DNA from: Desulfoluna sp.
Lineage (GTDB): Bacteria > Desulfobacterota > Desulfobacteria > Desulfobacterales > Desulfolunaceae
Length of the DNA: 64,000 nucleotides
Assembly: GCF_030145185.1 (NCBI RefSeq)
Contig: NZ_JAQYWB010000022.1
Span: 17,590 to 81,589, forward strand
Direction of reading: 5' to 3'
How positions within the stretch are numbered: position 1 is the stretch's first letter; each line of letters opens with the position of its first letter. A model generated the notes under the pieces. That model saw nothing but the letters and a program-made list of their open reading frames with translations. It searched no databases and had not been told where the DNA came from. Of this stretch, positions 45,706 through 52,827 are shown one piece after another. A program made the position numbers and the translations under genes.

Positions 45706-46830
45706 TTATTCAAACACATAGCTGGCAATGGAGGCTTCCTTGACGGCATCCCAGTCCATCTCGACACCCAGCCCGTTGCCGTCAGGGGCGTGCACGTAGC
45801 CCTCCTTATCGGTACGGATGATGGTGTTACTCGCCAGCTCAAAGCTCTCGTAAGGGTAAAACTGTTCAAAGTAGTGGCAGTTGTGGTGAGCCAGGGCCAC
45901 GTGAAGGTTGGCGGCCTGGGTGATGGTGTAGCCCATGCTCTGGATCTCAAGGCGTTTGGAGTGGCCTTCAGCAATGGCAAAACACTTATTTAAGGGGGTG
46001 ATGCCGCCACAGACCGTGGCATCCTGACGCACGTCAGACCAGAAACCGTTGCCCAGGGCGTAGGTCACCTCCTGAAGGGTGAGCAGGCAGTTCCCGTGAC
46101 TGGAAATTTCGAGATCGGTTTTGTCCACGAGTCGCTGGTAGGTTTTGTAGTCATAATCGGAGACCGGGGCCTCCAGCCACTCCCAGTCATAGCTCGACAT
46201 GAGCCGGGCCATCTTCATGGCCTCTTCGGGAGAATAGAACGTCGCAGTATCCAGCATGAAGCGGATCCCGGTGTCCTTGTAACGCGCCTGCACAGCCTCA
46301 ACCAGGGCCAAATCTTTTTTGAAGATGCAGTAGCAGTGCAGCTTGATGGCCGTGAAACCCTGCGCGATGCACTCGTCAATAAAAGGCATGTATTCTGCGA
46401 CGGTGTCAAACATGGGTGTGGAGGCATAGGAGAGCATTTTTGTCCGGGCACCACCGAGCAGCATATAAAGCGGCATCCCGGCTTTTTTGCCCTTAATGTC
46501 CCAGGCGGCGATATCGATGGGAGACTTGGCAGGCAGGCCACCCCAGGTGCAACGGGACATCAACCAGGAATAAAGCTCCTCGGTCATCAGCGGGTTCTTG
46601 CCGATAAGCCCGGGCACCACCGTCCGCATGGACTCAATGATGCACCGGTCAAAATCGTTTTCGGTGTAACTGATGGTGGCGCCGACACCTTCGGTGCCAT
46701 CTTCGGTGATAAGGCGTACAATGTTGTTGGTGTAAAGCAGGGGCTCCTGATTATCCGCCCAGGGGATGGGAGGTGCTTCACGGTCTGCGACTGCGTATAA
46801 CTCCACACGATTGATTCTGCAGTTCTTCAT
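45706..46830 (-). CDS. Enolase-superfamily (mandelate racemase/muconate lactonizing-like) enzyme
   Basis: A ~374-residue enzyme with the two-domain MR/MLE plan: a capping domain (~1-130) and a TIM barrel. Barrel features are IKLH (a KxH pair on strand 2), LDTA (first metal Asp), WLEAPV (metal Glu) and RQDATVCGGIT (Asp of the Asp/His dyad). The third metal ligand, usually a Glu after PIA, is not evident; SSHGN occupies that place. It abstracts the alpha-proton of a carboxylate, then racemises or dehydrates it. Identity of the substrate is open. AGGAG precedes two adjacent ATGs, and the second (46830) has better spacing. It belongs to the FAD oxidoreductase/BCCT cassette. Confidence 0.85.
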   Translation of the reverse strand: MKNCRINRVELYAVADREAPPIPWADNQEPLLYTNNIVRLITEDGTEGVGATISYTENDFDRCIIESMRTVVPGLIGKNPLMTEELYSWLMSRCTWGGLPAKSPIDIAAWDIKGKKAGMPLYMLLGGARTKMLSYASTPMFDTVAEYMPFIDECIAQGFTAIKLHCYCIFKKDLALVEAVQARYKDTGIRFMLDTATFYSPEEAMKMARLMSSYDWEWLEAPVSDYDYKTYQRLVDKTDLEISSHGNCLLTLQEVTYALGNGFWSDVRQDATVCGGITPLNKCFAIAEGHSKRLEIQSMGYTITQAANLHVALAHHNCHYFEQFYPYESFELASNTIIRTDKEGYVHAPDGNGLGVEMDWDAVKEASIASYVFE

Positions 46831-46925
46831 CATCCACTCCTTTTCTTTGCTGATGACAGCAAGGTGTCAGCTTTCGTAAGAACCCGTAAGTGTCAAAACG
46901 CCGTTGTTTTTTTACGGGTACCGTA

Positions 46926-48305
46926 TTAGAGAGCGCTGCCGTTTTGAATCATGCGGCGGCGCAGTTCGTCCGTATCCACGTCTTTGTAACCCACACCCTG
47001 TTCATGCCGTATTGCTGTGGCCACGGCTGCGGCGTGGCCATATTCAAAACACTGAGCGGTCACACGGGCCGAGGCCAGGGCTTCGTGCTCAGCGCTTAAA
47101 CAGCGACCGGCGGCAATGACGTTTTCCAGCGCAGGATGCACCAGGGTGCCATAGGGAACTTCATAGTAATCGTCAATAAGCCAGTGAAGCTTGGAGACCT
47201 CACCGGCATGCAGTTCAATGGGCCATGACGAACGGACAATGCCGTCTTTCGCCTTGGTGCACTGGGCCACATGGTCGTTGGTGAGGGTTACCTCCCCTTT
47301 GATGCTGCGGGTCTGCCGCACCCCGACTTCCGGAGGCAGATCAATAAGCTCGGAGTCTTCAAAACCGCTGACATGGTCCTTGAAGAAACGGTGATACTCA
47401 CGGGCGGCCCGGCGACCGGAGATTTCGGCGTGGGTTCGGTCGCTGGGATTGATGACGTTGAGCATCTCCCCCCCCTGGCCGGCGAGTTGAGTGCAGTTCA
47501 TCAAAAACACAGACCGCAGAGGCGTCGGAAAAACCCAGATGTGATTGCGCGGGGTATTGTAGGTCCCTTTTTCAAAGGCCTCGGTCAGCTTCCGGGTCAG
47601 CTCGGCAGAGCAGATGGTGTTTTGGCCAAAGCTTTCGTAGTAGCCCTGCTCCGACACATTGGAGAGACGAAACATCATGGTAGGGTTTTGAATGGCACCG
47701 TTATCACCGAAGGTGTAGGAACACCCGGCCTTGGTCATGAGGGCCGCATCACCGGAGCAGTCAATAAATGACCGGGCCTTCACATGGGTCCGCCCCGCAG
47801 TGGACTCCAGCTGTACGGAGGTGAACCGATTTCCCTCTTTTTTCACCGCGGTGACCAGGGTGTGGTAAAGACACCGGACCCCGGCCTCTTCAAGAAGATC
47901 ATCGGCCACTTCCCGCCAGGCAAAAGGATCGAAGGTCACCACATGGGTGTTGCCGTAGATTTGGGGCTCTGTCACGGCATTTTTGGCCGTAAGGCGGTCC
48001 TTGAATTCACCGGTAAATCCAAAAACAATCTGTTCCGGTTCTTTCGTCTCGATCTCGTCCTGTGCCTGGAACATCCCGCAGATGGTGCCGGAGAGCCCCG
48101 CCACCGCAGCGCCCCCGCAAAATCCATTCTTCTCCACGAGCAAGGTATCCAGCCCCTGTCTCGCACAGACGGTTGCCGCGGCCACACCGGCAGGTCCACC
48201 GCCGCACACAACAACGTCCACGTCCAGGAGAAGAGGCGTCTCTTCATCGGTTAAGGCCGTCTCTTCCCAGAATTCCATAAATGATTTATCAGTGGTATAT
48301 TTCAT
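46926..48305 (-). CDS. FAD-dependent oxidoreductase (FAD_oxidored / PF12831-like)
   Basis: A 459-residue flavoprotein. The N-terminal Rossmann motif is VVVCGGGPAGVAAATVCARQG (~31-51), followed by the acidic end of strand 2 in LLVEKNGFCGGAAVAG. A second conserved stretch, FIDCSGDAALMTKAG, lies in the middle, and the C-terminal VIAAGRCLSAEHEALASARV fits the flavin-binding return motif. The family includes poorly known dehydrogenases in sugar-acid or amine catabolism. It is the first gene of the leftward cassette and probably oxidises the imported compound or its derivative. Its intergenic region with the GntR gene carries shared short motifs that may be operators. Confidence 0.87.
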   Translation of the reverse strand: MKYTTDKSFMEFWEETALTDEETPLLLDVDVVVCGGGPAGVAAATVCARQGLDTLLVEKNGFCGGAAVAGLSGTICGMFQAQDEIETKEPEQIVFGFTGEFKDRLTAKNAVTEPQIYGNTHVVTFDPFAWREVADDLLEEAGVRCLYHTLVTAVKKEGNRFTSVQLESTAGRTHVKARSFIDCSGDAALMTKAGCSYTFGDNGAIQNPTMMFRLSNVSEQGYYESFGQNTICSAELTRKLTEAFEKGTYNTPRNHIWVFPTPLRSVFLMNCTQLAGQGGEMLNVINPSDRTHAEISGRRAAREYHRFFKDHVSGFEDSELIDLPPEVGVRQTRSIKGEVTLTNDHVAQCTKAKDGIVRSSWPIELHAGEVSKLHWLIDDYYEVPYGTLVHPALENVIAAGRCLSAEHEALASARVTAQCFEYGHAAAVATAIRHEQGVGYKDVDTDELRRRMIQNGSAL

Positions 48306-49164
48306 AACCTGCTTATTTTATATTGTTTGTGTAATTAATTGAAAAATCTCACCGAATCTTCTTCAAACTTGTATATCAATTATTCCAATCTGGCAATGGG
48401 CATGGCAATAAAAATCTTTTCACTGTGAATATCACCCTCAAAATCCGCTATAATTTAGGCCTTTGCTTTAAAAGATATATCAACACCCAACATCTATTTT
48501 GTATTTATTATACAGAGAGATAAATATCCAACACGATGAAACAAGGGATGCAATACCCCTTGTTATAAGAATTGAAATACAAACTTACTTGAGCTCGATT
48601 TTTTCCCAAAGAAATGAAAAACCCGACAACTTGATGTATCAGCCGTGGGTACAACCAAAAACAGTTCCCACAACAAGACCACTGGATAAAATGAGAAAAA
48701 TGGAACAACCGCGAGCATCCAATATAACAAGCTGATAATATAGCCTTAAGAAATAATCGCAACGTTGTTAAAACCCAAGAATTTCGTCTAAAAGCCAGAT
48801 CCACCTGCAGACTCTCATGATTATTCAATAGCCCTGATTCCCCACAGCTGATATAAGTACCCTTGCATTCTGATATATCAATACAGCATGACGTCAAAGC
48901 AAGCCCCCCTGCCCGCGAGGGAGGACCAGGAAAGAGAGGGGTGTCGCCCGATATCAGGGCACCTTCAAACTAAGCGGACACGGGACGAGCTCCCACCCGC
49001 GGCTGGTATCTTCCTGGAATACAGCCCTCTGGCACCGGGACTCGCCGACAAATGATATACAGATTGATTTTTATTTTTGGATATCAGAACTCAGAAAAGG
49101 AACGGTAGCCGGTCAGCAGAGGCGAAACCAAAACAATAAACATGATCCGGGACACACAACCATC
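48306..49164. promoter_or_regulatory. Divergent control region between cassette and GntR regulator
   Basis: An AT-rich 859-bp stretch without a supported gene. TGTATATCA (48370-48378) near the oxidoreductase start and its exact reverse complement TGATATACA (49053-49061) near the regulator start are candidate GntR half-sites. Similar TGATATATCA occurs near 48872 and GATATATCA near 48475. Operator function is inferred. A 129-codon frame on the minus strand looks non-coding. Confidence 0.4.
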
Positions 49165-49797
49165 ATGACAAAAACGCTTTCGGAAACAGCGCGCCTTGAA
49201 ATCGAGCGCATGCTTGTCTTCAATGAAATCAATACCTCCACCCTCTATTCAGAGAACAAGCTGGCCGCCCTGTTAAACCTGGGACGTACCCCGGTCCGCG
49301 AAGCGCTGCAAAAACTTGAACATGAAAACATGCTTCGGATTCACCCGAGAAAAGGGATCGAATTCTTAAGCATCACCCCTGAACAGCAGGTCCAGCTTCT
49401 GGAGGTTCGCAAACAGATCGAACCCATCTGCCTTCGCTATGCCATCATGCGCGGCACGGCCAGCCAGAAAAAGGAGATGCTTCATCTGGGAGAAGAGATG
49501 GTGGTATGCGCCGAGCATCACGATGAAGAGGGGATGCTCAAATGCCTTCAGAACATCCACACCATCATTGTCGATGCCACCGGCAACCCCTACTTCCACA
49601 ACACCATTGAACAGGTGCAGAGCCTCTCCCGTCGTTTCTGGTTCGCCAACAAGATAGAAAAAGACAACATGAGGGGAAGCCTGATCCACCGGGACATCAT
49701 GAAGGCCATCGCCTTCGGAAATGAAAAAGAAGCCTTGAAGAACTCCGAGCTGCTCATGGAACATTTAACAGAGTCCGCGTACCGAAAAATACAATAG
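49165..49797 (+). CDS. GntR-family transcriptional regulator (FadR/FCD type)
   Basis: A 210-residue regulator. Residues ~5-70 are the winged helix-turn-helix (LYSENKLAALLNLGRTPVREALQKLEHENMLRIHPRKGIEF, of which RTPVREAL is the recognition helix). Residues ~75-205 are an all-helical FCD ligand-binding domain with histidines that usually chelate a metal (MLHLGEEM, IHTIIVDATGN, LIHRDIMKAI). It probably represses the divergent FAD oxidoreductase, enolase-superfamily and BCCT cassette until its substrate is present. The start has no strong ribosome site. Confidence 0.9.
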   Translation: MTKTLSETARLEIERMLVFNEINTSTLYSENKLAALLNLGRTPVREALQKLEHENMLRIHPRKGIEFLSITPEQQVQLLEVRKQIEPICLRYAIMRGTASQKKEMLHLGEEMVVCAEHHDEEGMLKCLQNIHTIIVDATGNPYFHNTIEQVQSLSRRFWFANKIEKDNMRGSLIHRDIMKAIAFGNEKEALKNSELLMEHLTESAYRKIQ

Positions 49798-50001
49798 GAA
49801 ACAACACAGATCGGTCGACTCTTCACGGCCATCAAGAGGAAAAGGGTATCCGTAACCGGCCCAAGGTACCCACTTCATTTCGTTCAAGGAATGAGGCCTC
49901 TACAGGGCCTTTCAGATACCCATGTATCGGCACGGACAAGCCATTGATATACGACTTAAAATTTGCGCTGTAAATCCCTCATAACCTCTGCCGTTTCCCA
50001 G
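49798..50001. other. Intergenic gap before sigma-54 promoter
   Basis: No gene or terminator was recognised between the GntR stop and the sigma-54 site. A further 170 bp of untranslated leader follows the promoter. Confidence 0.4.
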
Positions 50002-50017
50002 TGGCCCAATCTTTGCT
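50002..50017 (+). promoter_or_regulatory. Sigma-54 (-24/-12) promoter for the permease/partner-switching operon
   Basis: TGGCCCAATCTTTGCT matches TGGCAC-N5-TTGCT at all but one core position with the correct spacing. Transcription would start near 50029, leaving a leader of about 160 nt before the permease gene. The activator is not known. The NtrC-type regulator at 10773 is too far to infer. Confidence 0.72.
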
Positions 50018-50190
50018 ACATATCGTTTGATTCATCTAAATGAATCCTATATCATAAAAAAATTTAGTTTTACTTTATCTTATTGGCTGGCCAGATAAAC
50101 GGCTGATCAAAAGCAAACAGCAACGCAGACATGCTCGGCGGGCTCGTCCTGCCGCATCCATGAGGGTTCCAACGCCCCAGGAGTTCGTAA

Positions 50191-51918
50191 GTGGAAGAGA
50201 CAACAAATTCAGGCAAGATACGCTATGACGTCAACGAAACACCCCCACTCTGGATGTCTATCCTGCTGGGAATCACCCATGTGGCCCTGATCCTCGATGC
50301 CATCGTCTTCATCCCCAACATGATCGGAAAAACAAGCAATCTCCCCCCTGAGCAAATCGAATATACCACCTTTGCCTCCATCATCGTGGCGGCCATCTGC
50401 ACCCTGATTCAGACGATCCGGGTGGGACGGATCGGCGCCGGATTTGTGCTCTTTATGGGCTCGTACAGTGCCTTTCTCGCCTGCTCTCTGGATGCCGTCC
50501 ATATGGGAGGGCTCCCTCTCATGGCCACCATGGGAATCCTCTCGGCACCTGTGGTCCTGCTCTACTCCTATTTCCTTCGGTATCTCCGGCACATCGTCAC
50601 CCCGGCCATCGGTGGCGTGGTGGTCATGCTTGTGGCGGTGGCACTGGTCCCCATCGGCCTCACGCAATGGATGGGAGGCAACCCCGCCCTGCCCTCCTAT
50701 GGATCGACGGATGCCTGTCTCACCGGGGGCATCACCATCTTCACCCTGACCTTCCTGCTCTTGCTGGGCAACAACGGCATCCGGCTCTGGACGCCCATCA
50801 TCGGCCTTGCCGCTGGCTATCTTACCGCCTGGCATTTCGACCTCCTCGATCTCTCGCATTTCAACAGTGCAGCGCTCTTCGGGCTGCCACGAGGTGAATG
50901 GCCGGGGCTTACCACAGACCTGAAATGGGAACATGCCCCGCTGGCGGCGTCCTTTCTCATTGCCTCCCTGGTCAGTGCCATGGAGGGAACCGGCAACATC
51001 ATGCTTGTACAGCAGGTGTCGGAAAGGAACTTTCACAAAATCAAGTACGAAAGCATTCAAGGCGGGCTCTTCTGCGACGGGTTGGGCAAGATCCTGGCCG
51101 GGCTCTCCGGGACCGCTCCCAATGCCACCTATTGCGATAATATTCCCCTGATGGAGATGACCGGTGTCTCCTCACGGATCATCGGCATCTGCGGAGCGGG
51201 CCTCCTCGGAATCATCGCCTTTGTTCCCAAGATCGGGGGATTCATTCTCGATATGCCAAGCCCCGTGGTAGGGGGCATGCTCGTCGTCATCAGCGCCATG
51301 CTCTTCTATTCCGGCATCTCTCTGGTCATCGCCTCGGGGCTAAACTTTCAAAAAGGGATGGTCCTGGGACTCTCCCTCTGTGCCGGTATTCTCGCCGAGT
51401 CCGGCACTTTTTTTCCCGATATTATTCCCTCCTGCCTGGTCCCTCTCCTGCAAAACGGCGTAGCCGTTGGTGGCTTTACCGCCTTTTTTCTCAGCACCCT
51501 GATCTACCTGCTTCCAAAGTCCAGCATCATCTTCACCTTGGCCCCCAAAGAGGACAATTTCCCCCTGCTGATGAAAAAGCTTGAAAAAAGCGTCAAAAAG
51601 CTCAAACTTTCTGACACCGAATACATGAGGCTTCAGCTCGCCTGTGAAGAGACTTTTCTGCACATGATCTCCCTCAAAGACGAGGCCGAAGAGCTAATCG
51701 TCAGAATCATCCGTGAAGAGGACGAGCTGTTTGTGGAAGTGATCAGCGGGGAAAAATTCGAAGACGTCGACCAGGTCCTTCGCCCGGCACGAAATCTGGA
51801 TGCCAGCCAGGAGGGCCTCAAAAAACTCGGCCTCATCATCCTTCAAAGAACCGTCAAGGAGTTAAGGCATGTCGATATCTCCGGATACACATATATCTCC
51901 TTTTACATCCCGGCATAG
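50191..51918 (+). CDS. NCS2-type nucleobase permease fused to a degenerate RsbW-like domain
   Basis: A 575-residue fusion. Residues ~20-445 are a xanthine/uracil permease-type membrane unit with about 12-14 helices: ASLVSAMEGTGNIM (helix 8, with the substrate-site Glu) and GTAPNATYCDNIPLMEMTGV (helix 10). Residues ~451-575 resemble an anti-sigma factor kinase (HATPase_c_2): LQLACEETFLHMISL fits the N-box, but the ATP/Mg-binding Asn is His. The D-x-G box is replaced by VISGEKFEDVD and the Gly-rich lid by GLKKLGLIILQRT, so ATP binding is doubtful. It probably binds a partner protein instead. The next two genes encode STAS and RsbW proteins. It is transcribed from a sigma-54 promoter. Confidence 0.86.
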   Translation: MEETTNSGKIRYDVNETPPLWMSILLGITHVALILDAIVFIPNMIGKTSNLPPEQIEYTTFASIIVAAICTLIQTIRVGRIGAGFVLFMGSYSAFLACSLDAVHMGGLPLMATMGILSAPVVLLYSYFLRYLRHIVTPAIGGVVVMLVAVALVPIGLTQWMGGNPALPSYGSTDACLTGGITIFTLTFLLLLGNNGIRLWTPIIGLAAGYLTAWHFDLLDLSHFNSAALFGLPRGEWPGLTTDLKWEHAPLAASFLIASLVSAMEGTGNIMLVQQVSERNFHKIKYESIQGGLFCDGLGKILAGLSGTAPNATYCDNIPLMEMTGVSSRIIGICGAGLLGIIAFVPKIGGFILDMPSPVVGGMLVVISAMLFYSGISLVIASGLNFQKGMVLGLSLCAGILAESGTFFPDIIPSCLVPLLQNGVAVGGFTAFFLSTLIYLLPKSSIIFTLAPKEDNFPLLMKKLEKSVKKLKLSDTEYMRLQLACEETFLHMISLKDEAEELIVRIIREEDELFVEVISGEKFEDVDQVLRPARNLDASQEGLKKLGLIILQRTVKELRHVDISGYTYISFYIPA

Positions 51919-51980
51919 GGAAGAACCCTTATTGCCGCAACACGCGACAAACAACCTTATCTCAGACCAAGGAACCGACC

Positions 51981-52313
51981 ATGAAACTTATCTCACGAAA
52001 TGAAAAAGGCGCCCTCATTGTCTCTGTCGAAGGACGCGTCGACACCTCCACGGCCCCCGAGCTGGAAACGTACCTGAAAAAAACGGTAGATCCGGCCCCC
52101 AAGTCTCTGATCGTGAACCTTCAAGGCGTCAAATATATCAGCAGCGCCGGATTAAGGGTGGTGCTCCTCATCGCTAAAAAGCTCAAAGCGTCCGGTGGAG
52201 AGTTGGTGCTTGCGGGGTTGGACGGTGCCGTGAAAGAGGTATTCGAGATTTCCGGATTTTATTCTATTTTCAAGATTTTCGACACCGAGGAAGCGGCACT
52301 TGCGGAGGGTTGA
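51981..52313 (+). CDS. STAS-domain anti-sigma factor antagonist (SpoIIAA/RsbV-like)
   Basis: A 110-residue single STAS domain. GRVDTSTAPELETYLKK and VNLQGVKYISSAGLRVVLLIAKKLK match the family, with the phospho-acceptor serine at Ser54/Ser55 in ISSAGLR. In partner switching, such a protein is phosphorylated by an RsbW-type kinase and dephosphorylated by a PP2C phosphatase, and only the unphosphorylated form binds the kinase. AAGGAACC precedes the ATG. The gene lies 62 bp after the permease fusion and abuts the kinase gene. It is also a candidate ligand for the permease C-terminal domain. Confidence 0.93.
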   Translation: MKLISRNEKGALIVSVEGRVDTSTAPELETYLKKTVDPAPKSLIVNLQGVKYISSAGLRVVLLIAKKLKASGGELVLAGLDGAVKEVFEISGFYSIFKIFDTEEAALAEG

Positions 52314-52316
52314 TTG

Positions 52317-52733
52317 ATGCAGTTTCTTGCGAGGATCAGGCGACCGGCAACCCACGCTCACCTGGCCGCCATGATGGAGACGGTGGTCCGGTGCGCTGAA
52401 GACCAGGGCGCAGATGCCAAAGCCCAGGGCCACATCGAACTGGCCCTGGAAGAGGCCCTGGTCAATATCGTCAGCTACGCCTGCCCGGACGGCACCGGGG
52501 AAATGGAGGTCCGCTGCTCCCTTGACAAAAAAAAAGGCTTCGTCATCGAGATCCTGGACTCCGGCCCTCCCTTTGATCCCCTCTCACAAGGGGACCCGGA
52601 CACAGCGGCCGACTTAGAGGATCGAGACATCGGAGGGCTGGGGATTTTCTTCATGAAGCAGTTCATGGATCGCGTCGAGTATTTCCGGAAAAACGATGAA
52701 AATATCCTGAAGCTCACCAAAACGCTCTCATGA
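52317..52733 (+). CDS. RsbW/SpoIIAB-like anti-sigma serine kinase
   Basis: A 138-residue GHKL-fold kinase. The N-box is intact in LALEEALVNIVSYAC (with Asn), the D-x-G box in EILDSGPPFDPL, and the lid in DRDIGGLGIFFMKQFMDRVEY, so unlike the permease-linked domain it should bind ATP. It likely phosphorylates the STAS protein encoded immediately upstream (one codon between them; ATG at 52317, or TTG at 52314). What it controls in turn is unknown: no sigma factor gene is linked. The stop codon TGA lies inside the terminal repeat of a MITE-like sequence. Confidence 0.92.
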   Translation: MQFLARIRRPATHAHLAAMMETVVRCAEDQGADAKAQGHIELALEEALVNIVSYACPDGTGEMEVRCSLDKKKGFVIEILDSGPPFDPLSQGDPDTAADLEDRDIGGLGIFFMKQFMDRVEYFRKNDENILKLTKTLS

Positions 52734-52746
52734 AAAGTCCGGGTTA

Positions 52747-52827
52747 GCCCGGACATTTCACAAGAGGACAGGTTGTCATGAAACTGTAGATGCTTTTGTG
52801 TTGCGGTTTTTCATGAAAAGTCCGGGT
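52747..52827. mobile_element. MITE-like mini-element, 81 bp (H), with adjoining solo end
   Basis: GCCCGGACATTTCACAAG and TTCATGAAAAGTCCGGGT are inverted ends flanked by TA (52745-52746 and 52828-52829). A further solo right end, CTCATGAAAAGTCCGGGT (52727-52744), directly precedes it. It occupies the convergent gap between the RsbW and PP2C genes and contributes both stop codons. Confidence 0.78.

Noticed and set aside
48508..48897. 129-codon minus-strand frame in the cassette control region
   Set aside because: It is Cys/Phe-rich with no ribosome site in AT-rich intergenic DNA and looks like chance.
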